64,000 bases of DNA, from contig NC_049987.1 in the NCBI RefSeq assembly GCF_000003815.2, positions 4,525,146 to 4,589,145 of the forward strand, given 5' to 3'. This document shows positions 32,148 through 45,300 of this stretch, one piece after another. A model generated the notes under the pieces. That model did not search any database, was not told the origin of the DNA, and was given only the letters and a program-made list of their open reading frames with translations. Made by a program: the position numbers and the translations under genes. Origin of the DNA: Branchiostoma floridae (taxonomy: Eukaryota > Chordata > Leptocardii > Amphioxiformes > Branchiostomatidae). How positions within the stretch are numbered: the first letter of the stretch is position 1; every line of letters begins with the position of its first letter.

Positions 32148-32988
32148 CACATTCACACACACACAGACACACACAAGCACACATCACAAACAGAACAACT
32201 CAACTTCGTGATTGCAGGATTTACAACAATTCTATTGCAGGTAGCTGTAATTACGTTGTATATATTCAATTGGATTTGTTGAATTCCTTTTTTACACCAT
32301 TGTAAAAGTGGACACTTATAATTTAACGTCAAAATTGCTGCTTTCCTTTTATAGTTTAAAGATGTCTGCATTTCTAAAGTTGAATCTTGCAGTTTCGAAT
32401 TTGTTCGAACGATTGTCAATGAATATGAGATTTTTTGTTGATGTTATAGCTAGTACTAAATAAAACAAGCGTAAATGTCTAAATTAATTTATTTGTTTAT
32501 TAGTATTGCATACCTAGTAAACTGCCTCATGGCATGATACCACACCAAGTTTGTACTGAAAACTTGAACAAAGCTAGAGCAAGTAAACAGGTCATGTCTA
32601 AATTGACTTGTTTGAGCTGAAGCAGGCAAAGTTGAATTCACGGAGATTCCTCACACTCTAAGATTGGTGCCTACCGGTACAGTACCAGGAAAATCATTTA
32701 GGTACTGGTCTAGAATACCGAAACATCATTGTATCAGTAAGATGTTGACTTATATAATTATTTGCTAAAACGTGTTATTGCTACCACAAAGATAGGCACT
32801 TTGTCCTGGAAACAATAAAATCAATGTACGGACGTTGGTGTCAGCAACATCTTTGATTTGTCTGAAATGATGTGTTATCTGCCACCTGGAGCCTAAATAA
32901 ACATTCTATCAATTACTGTTTATTCAAATTTCTGTCATCATCGTAGACCACAGGGTACAAGTTTAAATCCAGACCTGTACCTAAACCT
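30852..32988. other. Intergenic, no gene seen; contains a microsatellite
   Basis: AT-rich sequence without convincing exons. The only notable structure is the AC/AG tract at about 32000-32205. Confidence 0.5.
32000..32205. repeat. Compound (AC)n/(AG)n microsatellite
   Basis: CA-repeat runs interrupted by CAGACA and CATACA words, then a pure AG run at about 32115-32142, then CA-rich again. Open frames here are repeat artefacts. Confidence 0.97.
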
Positions 32989-33343
32989 CATTCTCCTACG
33001 CAGAGACATCCAACGGCACCAGCAAACCACCTGCCTGTACTCTGCTATCTCAACCGTCACCATCAGTTCCTGTGGGCGTCGTCACAATTAAACCAGCTGT
33101 CAGCCAATCAGAGAATAGGCCTTTCAGTTTTCAAAAGGGATATCGCATATATCCTGTTATTTGCCATACATTGTACCTGTTACAATCGTTGTGCAATAAA
33201 CTTGACTATATAAGGGGAGCTCATTAATATCTATTTGCAGGGCGGTCAGGAACTGATGGTGACAGTTGAGATAGCAGAGTACGGACAAGATCTAGAACTA
33301 GGCGATTTGCTGGCGCTGTTGGATGTTTCTGCGTAGGAGAATG
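32989..33343. mobile_element. Foldback element, CATTCTCCTACGCAGAGACATC termini (copy A)
   Basis: Left arm 'cattctcctacgcagagaca' / 'tccaacggc', right arm complement '...ttggatgtttctgcgtagg' and 'agaatg'. The interior includes 'ctgtactctgctatctcaac' and its complement 'gttgagatagcagagtac', and 'cagccaatcagagaataggc'. Relatives lie at 37990 and 40347. This copy ends 30 bp from the P450 stop codon. Confidence 0.8.
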
Positions 33344-33373
33344 CTAGGTACGCAGCAGTACACTCTGGGCTTC

Positions 33374-36300
33374 TCAAGTCCTGGCTTCCACCTTCAGGAA
33401 GAGTCCACCTTCTATCTGGTTACCGAGGGTGTTCTGGAGGCGAACGGGGATCTGAGATGGAAACATCAAAAAGTAACGCTAGTTCACCTTTATTCGTGGG
33501 GTAACCTATATCCGCTGTACCTAAAACAGGATATTTAGGGATATCACGTTGATGGACTGAGGTTTCAAATCGCATATTTTCCACTGTCCGTCGACTTAAA
33601 ATGCCGAAATACCCTGGTGTTAACACTGTGCGAAAGGGTGTGATTTCCGGACAAAGTCGGAGTTGACATATTTTTGGACATGCTAAATATTCGGACTGTG
33701 TCCGGGCACGATGTTCAATATTTCCCATATCTGGAAATATCATGAGTCAGGAATTGTCTTGTTATGTATCCGGACAAATAAGACTTTCCTGCTTTTCAAG
33801 ATACGCGCCATTGACGTTTCTTGCCTCCGAATACGTGATATGTTCTACATTCTTTACATATCCAAGGTCCATATATTTCGATAAGGAATACCCGGACAAA
33901 TTAGGAGTTTGCACGAAGCATGATGTGCATTATTTCTGGGCCATTGTCAGATGACATTTTCAATTCATTATGTCTCAGAATATCATAAGTCATGAAATGT
34001 TTCAGCACATGGCCGGACGGATAGAATTTTTCCGTTCTTCCGAATACGTGTCAGGGACGTTTCATGTTTTCGAATTCATACTATTTTCTTTTCTTTCCAT
34101 TTACGAGACATATCCGCGACAGATATTCCATGGATTAGTTTTAGGACAGATTCGAAGTTAGCATATTCTGACCGTTACCGATAAAGGTATTCTATACGTG
34201 AATTGTGAACCGGTGATTGTTTTATTGCGCATCTGAACAAATAAGACTGCATTTTTTTGCCGAAATTTTCGCTCCTTCCGAATTCATATTCCGTTCCATT
34301 TACGACAGATGTCCAAAACAGAAACATTCCAGAGATAAGTTTTCGGACAACTTAATGATTAACAAATTACTTTTCTTGTCATACATGAATCTGAGATTGT
34401 TTTGTTGGGTATCCTTAAAAAGGTTTCCTATCTTGTCAAATACACGTCATTAACGTTTTTGCTTCTGTATATGTGTTTTTATTCTACAACGAGTATGCCC
34501 GATGTCAATGTATGTTTACTCTTTAATTTTCTGGTAATTGAAGCTTAAGCTTCCATATACATGTGCAAATATACTGACATCTACATTTACAATCAAATGA
34601 CACAGAAAGCAATCTTTGCGATGGTAACAATTATGAGCCAAGTATTATTGTTTCTTTGCATATCCGGACAATATCTTGAACAAAGTTCAGTCAAAACACT
34701 CCACCCCAGCGGTGCAGTTTGGGATAGGTCCATATCCGGACAATATCTTGAACAAAGTTCAGTCAAAACACTCCACCCCAGCGGTGCAGTTTGGGATAGG
34801 TCCATATCCGGACAATATCATGAATAAAGTTCAGTCAAAACACTCCACCCCAGCGGTGCAGTTTGGGATAGGTCCATATCCGGACAATATCTTGAACAAA
34901 GTTCAGTCAAAACACTCCACCCCAGCGGTGCAGTTTGGGATAGGTCCATATCCGGACAATATTTTGAACAAAGTTCAGTCAAAACACTCCACACCAGCGG
35001 TGCAGTTTGGGATAGGTCCATATCCGGACAATATCATGACAAAAAGTCACTCATGATATTGAATACCAGCGTTGCTGTGTGGGAATGGCCCATATCCGGA
35101 CAATATCACGAGGCAACTTTACTCGTAAAGCGGTTATGCAAGCTGTGCAAAGTGCCGAGCAGACCAGTGCGTTGGCATGTCAACGGCGCGCCTACTGGGG
35201 CAGTCGTTGCAGATAACAGCCTACACCGCGCCACAGCGTTTGCTGCTGTGTACAACTTTGAAACTGGTAAGTACATGATGCATTTATTCACAAAAATAAT
35301 GCACAATGCCATGTGTTTCCGTGAAACAGGCATGATGGATGACACTAACTTGCTTGGAACCATCTGGAGGAGTCCTTAGGTAACAAGACTATATTAGGAA
35401 GTCACATGACTTGACTAGACCAATAGAAGACCAGCTGGTGACAGCAGTTAGGTTTGAAACTAGAATTGAATCTCAGTTGCCGCTGCCGCTAGCCGCTACC
35501 GGACCAAGAAGTGAGTAGTGTAGCTCTCTAGTACATAGATTGTATATACATAGCAGTTACCGTTCTTAGTTCCGTATATGTCTGTCAGCAATGTCTGTTA
35601 TCCCTTCCTAGTGTTTTGTGTATTTAATAATTAGTAGTGTGATCTCTTTGTAAAGATTGTTGTATGATAGATCACTTCTCTTTCAGCTGGAACCCCCGCG
35701 TGTCATCCCCGGCTTGTTTACAAATTGCCCGTTCCATAGTTAGCTGTAAGTGCCGTAACGGTTGCTTCTAAACTTTCCTGTCCTGTTGTTTTGGCTGGCT
35801 AAATCTTTAATAGAACCAAGGAGAAACTGTAATTTCCACACTAGGACCAATGTGATTGTGTGCATATAAAATTCCATTCGTTCTCTGGGGGTCCTTATCT
35901 GTGCCATCTGTGTGGCCCGCACCCTTTGATGATAGCCGACTCCAGATTCCTGCCTTTGTCCCCGTCTTGTCCTGCTGTGATTTTTATGGCCGTGTTGTTT
36001 GAATAATTTTACATGTACCGTTCATGGGTTCGGGGCAGTTACTAGCCGTTTTTTTTTTTTCATTCCAGCCGCTGAGCCTCTGTTTCCCAATCGCCTGTCC
36101 TGCCATGCCGACGACCGAGGCCTACCTCCTGGTAACACTTACGACAGTCTGTGCCCGGTGCCGTTGTATCCGGAATATCCTGCCAGAACTGTTTCTACTC
36201 TGAAGACGGACGGTGCCTGGACTATGCAATGGAGCGGACTGTCCTCGAGACGTGCCGTCGATATTGCGGGGTCTTGCCAGAGCATCTTCCGTCGCCAATG

Positions 36301-39300
36301 ATCGTCCACTACCACAAAGACGCAGAAGAGGGCGCCCCGGACGATGATTCCACAGTCAACACGATACGGACTTATAGAGGACTTGAAAATGGACTGTCGT
36401 ACTGATTTCGTAATGACATTTTTATCCTACGAATATTGATTGTATGGTTTATAACGTTAGACTTGTGTCGGATACTGTACATTTGATATTGTACATTTAA
36501 ACTGATCAGTTTTGTTATGATGTTATTGACTTGGGCTTGATATTATTGGATCTGACAGTGAACTGTTTAACTTTGGCTTCATTCGAGCTTCACTTTTTGT
36601 GAAGACCAATGAGGTTGTAGTGAGCTAAAACTTCCTTGGTAAGACTAAGAGACAAATGCATATTGATTTGCCCCTTGACGTTAACATGATCTGTTCCTCC
36701 ACATAATGTATTTGTTGTGATACTTGTGTCATCTGATTTATACAGGAAAGTCTTTGAAAAGCTTTCACAAAATGTAGCCTTACCGAGTTAGCACTTTCGG
36801 GGTTGAAACGGACAGGAAACGTTAAATATTAGGTATTTAGCATGATCGTAAAGTTACTGGATATTCTGAAATAATGTGTTGTATTGTTCCTATGATGTTT
36901 CAGTATATCTTAAGTTTATGCAACCTTTCCGGGGCGTAATAGCCCCGAACGCGCTCAGAAAATATGAAATATTCGGAACGTGTTTTGTCTCCAAAGAGTC
37001 CTAGAACGTTCCATTACTTGAAATCCGGATATGCGACATGATTATATGGTCCCATTCTTGACTCCTGAAATTATCCGGATTAATACGAAATATTCGGAAC
37101 GTGATTTGTATCCAAAGAGTCCGAACACGTTCCATTACTGGAAATCCGGATATGAGACGTAATTATTTGGTCCCGTTCTGGACTTCTGAAATTATCCGGA
37201 TATATACGAAATATTCGGAACAGTGGTTTGTCTCCAAAGAGTCCGAAAACGTTCCATTACTGGAAATCCGGATATGAGGCAGGAATTAAATGGTCCCGTT
37301 CCGGACTCCTGAAATTTTCCGAAAACGCAGGGGAGTCATGTCAGATTTCGTCCGGATATTGTCCGGATATATCCAGAAACGGTCCCGATCCGGATGTATA
37401 CAAACATAGAAACGTCCGGAAATGACACCCTTTCGCACAGTGTAAATACAACGGATAAAGGTTACCCTGCGAATAAAGGTGAACTAACGTTAAACATGCT
37501 GATGATTAAAAATCCTTCCCACATCTTTCGGTGAATAGGTGCAGTTCCCATCTCAAGTTTACAGCCTTTGTGCCACACGGGCCACTGCGATATGGGTTTG
37601 TTTACTAATAATAAATTGTTTTTAACTGTCAAAGTCTTTCATACTCTTATATTTTTCTGTTGCGCAGTACTTTTTGGCCGATTCAAAAAAAAATCGAAAC
37701 TTCAAAGAAGCTTCAAAGTAAGCAAATTTATGCCGTAACTTAACGAAAATTTCTACTAATGTCGTGGAATGTCAAAGTCAGTCCCAAGGTGAAAGAAGAA
37801 GATGTTAAAGAACAAAAACAAAGAATCCATTGGTCGGTACACCACACTGTCACTGATCTCACAATGAAGGTAACTTTTTTTCGTGCGCTCGAACCAGTTT
37901 AAGGGGTTCCCAGAGGATGCTATCGATATAATTAAATCAACATGGCCCATAGCTAGCTTGTTATTATATAATGTATGAAGAAAAAAAACATCCTCGTACG
38001 CAGGGACACCCAACAGCGAAACCGCCTGTCAAGATATACCCTGCTTTCTCAACCGTCTCTCTTAGTTCCTGTGGACGCCCCCCCCCCCCCCAAGTAACTG
38101 TCAGCCAATCAGAGAATAGGCCTTTCAGTTTTCAAAAGGGGTCTCGCACATATAAAGGTAAGCTCGTTAATATTCATAAGCAGGGCGGTCAGGAACTAAG
38201 GGTGACCGTTGAGAAAGCAGGGTACATCCAGACAGGCGGTTTCGCAGTTGGATGTCCCTGCGTAGGAGGATGGAAAAAAATTGTGTTCGCAAGTCTTCAC
38301 TTACCACAGTCTTGTCGCAGGTGACGAAGCGGAACTTCTGCAGCATCTTGGCCAGAGCGAACTTGAGCTCCAGTTGAGCGAGGCGCATGCCCACACAGAT
38401 CCTGGGCCCAGCGCCGAACGGCAGGTAGGCGTATGGGTCACGTGACTCCTTCTCCTCCTTGGTGAACCTGGACAAAAATCCATTATTCCTATACTCTGTT
38501 ATGCTCCTTGGAAGATTTTGACAGAATTGCCTCTGCAGTTCCAGAGCAAGCCACTTGGGGGTCCAAACATACATCACTTCGTCCTTACATCACAAGCTAT
38601 CTGCCACCAAAAAATACAGACCATAGCATGTCCAGGTCAAAAGATACAAAAAATCGAAGGTCTGCTGCAGTACCAAGGTTACATACCAGGCAGCCCAAAA
38701 TTGACCTTGATCTTTGTCTTTGTAACACCTACCCACATACCAAATACCATCGTATTTAATCCGTAAAGAGGTTCTTGAGTTATGCTGACCACATTGTGAA
38801 TATCCGGAAACACAAAGCAAGTTTTATACCCTCTTGATGAACCACTATTTCCACCACCTCTGACCTGCGCTACCGCAGACACACACCGTTCCCAACAAAC
38901 CTATTTCGTTTTTCACAAGTGATATCCAAGGAAAATTACAAACCTCTCAGGCTTGAACTTCTCTGGTTCCGGCCAGAGTTCAGCGTCATGGTGAATCGCA
39001 TAGACGGGCACGCTGACGATCATGCCGGCCGGGATGTGCAGACCCTTCACCTCCGTATCTTCCTTGCAAATGCGGTCAAACCTGACAACAGGACACATCT
39101 AACGTGAGACCCTCAATCTAAGACTGCTTCTGATCCGCCGAATCTAACGTGCCTAGTTCACCTTTATCCGAGGGGTAACCTACATCCGTTGTATTTGAAA
39201 ATGGGACACCTGTATACATTATTCACAGGTTTTGTTGAAAAGGGAAGTCTGCGTTCTTGTTCTTGTCGACATTTGCAATCCTCATACCCCTGTCACATTA

Positions 39301-42300
39301 TCGACGATTTTCGGGCGTATCCATGAAAGATCGGCCATATTTAAGATATATTTAAGATCGACAGAGGGTTGCGCGTATTTTTCACCTGAAAACCGTCCCT
39401 GTCACATATAAGACATACTTTGTACCTTGTAAAATTGTTGTGAAATCAAGTTATTGTTATAAGCGAGGCTCGTCGTCGTCCGATCGATTTTTGCCAAATG
39501 TGACAGGGGTATCAGGACTTTATAGCAGCATGCAAGTCGAGTGAGGAACTAGGAGAGAAGTGCCAAAGGCCTGTCAGGGATCCAAACCTAGAACCTTTCG
39601 ATTCTCACTCACAACACTAACCAAAAAAACAATTTGCCATATTTTAGAAATTTTTAAGGGTAAACAAAAACACTTATCTTTAAACATCCCTTGAATAAAA
39701 AGAGACCTACCTAGTAGCCGCAGGGTACATCCTCAGGGTCTCGCTGATGCACATGTCCAGGTAAGGCAGGTCATGGACGGCATCATAGTCCAGCTTCTCC
39801 TGGAAATGGAAAGTAAACGGTTTTATATCATGAGTTTTATTACAAATTCTTGCCGTGGGCTAATTACAGGTAACATGAAAGGGATACAGTGTAAAACAAT
39901 AAAGCAATAGTCCGAAAGCTCTCTAGATTCTGGGTTATTGGGTTCGACTTCTTTTCTGAGGACAGTGGAAGACTAAAGATCCCACCTTTTCTATTACGTG
40001 TGCGTTTTGTGATGATAGAAGGAGAAATGTTTTCGTTTTGTCAGTAAACGTGGAAAAATTTTGGTGGAGTTTGGGGGCCTCTTCATACAGCTCTGTTTCG
40101 TTTGTGGTCGTAGCGAACAGTCTGAAATAGAATGGATTTCGTCTTCCACTATGTTTGATGTGCATTATTTGCAAGTTAAGTACAGGCCTACGAAAGGAAG
40201 CTGCAGTTGGACAGTCGAAAAGTTAGGCACGTCCAATTTTGTTTTGGAAACTACAGTTCACCCTTGCATTCGAACAATTCATACAACACAGATTAAGCTA
40301 AGACTTCAGCTCAGATTTTATCCAGATGCCGCTCTGGATAATTCCCCTACGCAGAGGCATCCAACGGCGCCAGCAAACCGCCTCTTGTCTGTACTCTGCT
40401 ATCTCAACCGTCATCATCAGTTCCTGTGGGCGTCGCTACAAACCAGCTGTCAGCCAATCAGAGAATAAGCCTTTCAGTTTTCAAAAGGGATCTCGCACGG
40501 TTGAAATAGCAGAGTACAAACAAGAAGCGGTTTACTGGCGTCGTTGGATGTCTCTGCGTAGGAGAATGTTCTGGATCTAAAAATGTACAAACTTGATCCA
40601 ACTCACGCGTTTCTTGAGTAGAGCGTCGATCTCCGCGTGGACTTTGCCCTGAGCCTCCTGGTTCACTGCCAGGTTGTAGGCTGTGAGAGAGATGGTGTTG
40701 GCTGTAGTCTCGTACCCGACCACCCACAATATGATGGCGTTTCCTTTGAACTCCATAGAGGAGATGCCGTGCTTCACGACGTCATTGGGTCCCTTTTTTT
40801 AATTGCAGAATTCGAAACAATAATAATAATAACTTTATTGCAAGATCATGCCTGAGGGCTAATTGCAAAGTAAGATAGTGGTATACAGAACATGAACATG
40901 ACATCTATTTCAAATCTATGTCTATCTAAACTATCTGAGGGGTTTGACTTTTTTTTCATATGCAATGGGATCCACTGTGCAACATTTTCGGGTATAAACG
41001 GGTTGGACGACTTAAGCAAGAAGACTGTTTTTTTGTTGGTCGCTGAGGTGTGAAAAGCTTGGAAAAAATTTGCAGATTTCGAGGAATAATTTCCTTCTTT
41101 CGGGATAGTATTGTGAACATATTGTGACAGAAAAAATGAATATATATATTATATACTGCACAATACGTAGTACTAGCAGTCTATACACCAGAGTCCAGAG
41201 GTAGCTGGAAAAATAGTAGGAATTGGCCAAATAGACTGAATGCAATATGACACCCCTAAGGAGTTAGTCGGCAATAGTATATTTTGCGACCTAATTACAA
41301 CTGGGGTATAGCCATAATTTGAGTGTCGATTTAGTAAGTCTTAGGTCCCAATTCCCAACCCGGGGCCCGGCAGGGTAGCTTACGGAAACGAAAAATGTGA
41401 TATAAATGGCAACACAACACACAGGACGTTACAAAAATTGTCATTAGCATAATTTGTGTATGTTCCTTGGTAAACGGTTTCATTTTACGTTTCTGCGAAC
41501 ATCCCGACCTGCCCCGTTTCGGAAATGGGACCTAAGCTTAAGGCATTTTAGAGCGGGGCCCGGCCGGGCTGTTTGTGGAAACAAAAAATAGAAATGTATA
41601 GGTAAAAGTATACACAAATAATACCCACGACTATTCTCTTTACGTCTTTACGTAGTTTGGTGCGTGTCTTCCATAGCATGCTTTTCGTTCCCGAAAGCTG
41701 CCCGGCCGGACCCCGGTTTGGAAAATATGACGCAGGCCTAATAAGTGAGCAAGGTTGGGCACCTTCTTGTCCAGTTCCTCGTTGTGAGCCTGAAGCATCA
41801 GCTGAAGGAGGTCCACTGGTCTCTGTGAATGTTTAAATGGTTTGAAATCGTTACTGCATGAACCAAATGGTGAGAATGAACTGAAATGATAAAACAGTAT
41901 CCATTGTCTTTCGACAGCGACTCATAAAAAGGCTACAGATTTTTCAGATGCTGACGAAATCTGGAGCATGCCTTCGGAAACGTTTGACCCTTTACAAACA
42001 CGTGCTTTACACAGTTACCCAGAAACCTTAAAGCTTTTGACGTGTAAGATTGGTGATGGCTCTAGTAAGACATTTTCATATAAAACGGAACCGAATTCTT
42101 TATCTAACTATATGTTCACGTATATAACATGATATCATAGCTAATCTGTTTATTACTGCGTAAATCTGTGAATTACACGACAAGACCTCACCGTCCCATT
42201 CGACTCGCCCTCTCTCATGCTGATGACCGAGTCCACCGCTTCTTTGAAGTAGTCCAACGCCTTTTTCGGAAAAAGGGTGATCCCAAAACGTTCCAGGATC

Positions 42301-45300
42301 CCGAAAAGCGACGGGAATAAGACTGTAGAAATATTAATTAGAACGAGCACACAAGTAAACAACATCGGAAAAATCACAATAACAGAACATCAAGACAACT
42401 TCAAGGTTAAGGTCAAGGGGCCGGCCTCACAATGACTTTCCTTTCTAATCTTACGTTCTGGACATCCTATATGTACATCTTTACATTTTGGTGATAGACA
42501 GCCTTTGACATCAGGAAGAAAAGAAAACGAAGTGTAAGTATTTGTTTGATCTGTTTGGCACAACCGGTTAACCACCCTCGATGATGGTAAGCGTACATCA
42601 ATTTATTTAATTATTTATCTATTCATTAGCTCGGCTGTGTACATACTGCCCAACTAGCCATGGGCTATTGTCAAGGGCTAACCCTAGCCTCTACCAGGCT
42701 TCGTGGTTTGGTGGTCTAATTGTAGAAATTGGTCAAATAGAGTAAATACTACGCTAGGGGAGTCAGCCGGCCGATTAGGGACATTCTCCAAACCACACAG
42801 TCTTCCGGGAGGGACGTAAAACGGGGGTCCCGTGCTCGAGGAGGTGCCTCGACCACGTTAAACAGCCTCATTACTCATACTTGGGGTACCTACTGGCTGG
42901 CAAAATACACCAGATGATTATTATTATAACACAACCATATAAGTCGATAAAGTATGTAGCACGAGGGGTGATCAATAAGTTCTCGGCCTCACCCAGAAAT
43001 AATAAGCACAACTCAGATTTCAAAGCATAGATGTCATGTATAAAGTCGTACATGAATGTGTACCAAAATTCAAATTAGTGTGATCATTACTTTGCAGGCG
43101 ACACCCAGTAACGGTAGGTACCGAGGGAGAAGGAAAAAAACGTGGACAACTGAGCTGCGACCTGAGGTGTGCGCGTCAACTTGCGCTGCTGGAAGTCAAA
43201 TACCCACTTCTTTCTGCTTGAAATGGGAAGAGAATCATTATCAAACATTTTGACAATGTCTTTTGTTAAAGAATTTGGGGCGTGGGGAACTCGACCCACA
43301 CATGTCTGATCACAATTAACCCTTGTTTTTCTCGCCACTTACCTTCTGATTAAAAAAAACGAATGCCTGGAAAGTAATGACTGCAATGATTTGAAATTTG
43401 GAGGATATTGTTAAAAGGCTTCATACTATGAGACTGTGCCTCAAAATGTGAGTTGTGCTTATCATTTCTGGGTAAGGCCGATCGCGCGAACTTATTGATC
43501 ACCCCACGTAGAGTGGACTCATTACACAGCTAACCAACATCTATCGAATGTCACGGCACCTCCTCCAGCAGTGTGCAAGATGTCAGTATCTTGAGGAATG
43601 AATCCATTCTACCATATACTTCGATGAAGGTTAGACTTCCAGGTAATAAGATACGCCAAAAGCAGTTACTCAAGCAACTGGATATGGTTCTTGGAAACGG
43701 TGATACGTTTCAGATAACATCCGTTATCTTTCGTCAGTGACACTGAAGAGATCTTGTTGAAGAGATCCCAGACAACAGGAGCCAATTAACTCATTCGCAT
43801 AAACTCCCATTCCCATTTGTCATACCATTTGTTTCCTATTGGACAACTAAAAACTGTCTCCATATATCAAAGCATATAAACTCGTAGTTAGGATCTCTGT
43901 CACTGACGAAAGATGTTATCTGAAATGTCTGACCGTTTCCAAAATCATATTCGGTTGCTTGAGTGGTTGCTATTTGGCATAACACAGCCATATCCATTTC
44001 ACACATTACATGCTCCTCTGTCCGTCACATGCAATCTTTGGGTCCCCGACCCTTGCTCATGCCCAAGCGTTCACGTCTTGCCAGCCTGAATAAAGCTAAG
44101 GGCACGACTCGCCGTACGTGCAATTTGTCCGTACATTTTTTGGGGAGGCCACGTCCGCCATAGCCTGGAATCCAGCCGTGTTGTGCTTTGGTCGCCCCCT
44201 GAGGTACGCTTCCTGCCAACATAGTGCTGGCAGGAAGCGTAGGCCCTGGGGAACGACCAAGCCAGGCTACGTCCGCTACGTATATCTGAAAACGTTCAGG
44301 CTGTACAGGTCAGGCGTGTCGCGCATACTGGCACGTTCTGGGGCTGAATCCGAAGCCCGATGGCACACAAAGTTTTGCCTGCAAGTAAAGTTCTACGGCG
44401 TGTCTACGTGCTCCAAAATCCGTCGGATTCCCTACGAATTCGTACGGAGGCTGTACTTACCACTTACGGATCCCAAAAGATTGCCCACGTTTTGGTACGT
44501 AGACAGCACGTATTTGCATGTACGGCGGGTTGTGTCCCTAGCTTACACGAAGAAATTTAGACGTAACCAGTTCAACCGTTGCACCTGCCACTTTTCAGTT
44601 GCAACTCAGACCAGGGACAAACTTGGATCCGGCCCAGCGAGGAAAAAAAAATTGGAACACCAGTCCCAAAAACAAAACAAAAAAAAACAGGCCCAAAACA
44701 ATTAATACTCACTGCTTCATGTCAAACTCTGTCCCCTTCTTTTGATTCTCCGCCAGGCTCGCCACCAGTCTTTCAGCGCAGTGCTCGATCTGCGCCGCCA
44801 TCTGTGAGATTACAGTGCAGAAGAGAGCATAATTATATGATTGTCCTTGGTCAGAACTGCACTTGTTACAGCTCAGTGGTACTTACAGAACTCTCTCTCA
44901 CACCGCTGACTCTGAGACGATCTGAACTAGCTATGCAGAACGTATGCACACTCCTTGTCCCCTGTCTTCAGAGACTGGTTCCCACCGTGCCGCGAGTAAC
45001 CGGCTACACTGTCTGACTTTAAAAGCTAAGGCTGCTTTTTTGACAAAGAGTTCAGTAACTATATGGTGACCTTATTTAGTAATGTGTAAATAGTATATCA
45101 GATTTTAACCCAGCTTCTGAATTGTACAGCATCAGATTTTGATTGTAAACAAGCCTGTTATTTTAAGCCCTGGGGCTGCTACGTGGGGTGATCAATAAGT
45201 TCTCGGCCTCACCCAGAAATAAAAAGTACAACTCAGATTTAGAAGCATAGATGTAAAGTATAAAGTCTTTATGAATGTGTACCAACATTCAAATTAGTGT

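Larger units (their letters stand above)
33624..37442. mobile_element. 3.8-kb CACTG-ended (CACTA/EnSpm-like) transposon in the P450 last intron
   Basis: Termini CACTGTGCGAAAGGGTGT match between ends, followed on both sides by a near-identical TTTCCGGAC. The target duplication is TAA (33621-33623, 37443-37445), confirmed by the related uninterrupted MITE at 30477. CACTG ends, a 3-bp duplication and dense subterminal repeats of a short word (TCCGGA / TATCCGG) are hallmarks of CACTA-type elements. Right subterminal region: three ~121-bp repeats starting 'gaaatattcgg' at 36966, 37088 and 37208. Internal 72-bp array at 34661. A possible two-exon frame lies at 35100-36301. No recognised transposase, so probably non-autonomous. 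Confidence 0.85.
33482..37484. mobile_element. Outer MITE (GTTCACCTTTATTCG ends) split by a 3.8-kb insertion
   Basis: Left end GTTCACCTTTATTCGTGGGG and right end 'cgaataaaggtgaac' are flanked by TA on both sides (33480-33481, 37485-37486). The native left part (33482-33623) and right part (37443-37484) align with the uninterrupted relative at 30477-30685, whose centre reads 'ccctgtttttaaaaccaacgga'. Confidence 0.85.

Noticed and set aside
31932-32211. Open frames of 70-82 codons on both strands
   Set aside because: They translate the CA/AG microsatellite (poly-VC, poly-HT) and have no coding character.
33323-33538. Plus-strand coding exon reading [17 protein letters not shown]
   Set aside because: It is the antisense of the true last exon of the P450, whose minus-strand frame matches the CYP3 C-terminus and splices in phase.
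34561-35056. Repeat-protein frames (24-residue repeats) on both strands
   Set aside because: They arise because the 72-bp tandem unit is a multiple of three; reading is open in several frames at once, which argues against real coding.
44118-44705. 195-codon plus-strand frame
   Set aside because: Lies across an inverted-repeat element with a nested palindrome; the composition follows the repeat, not a protein family.
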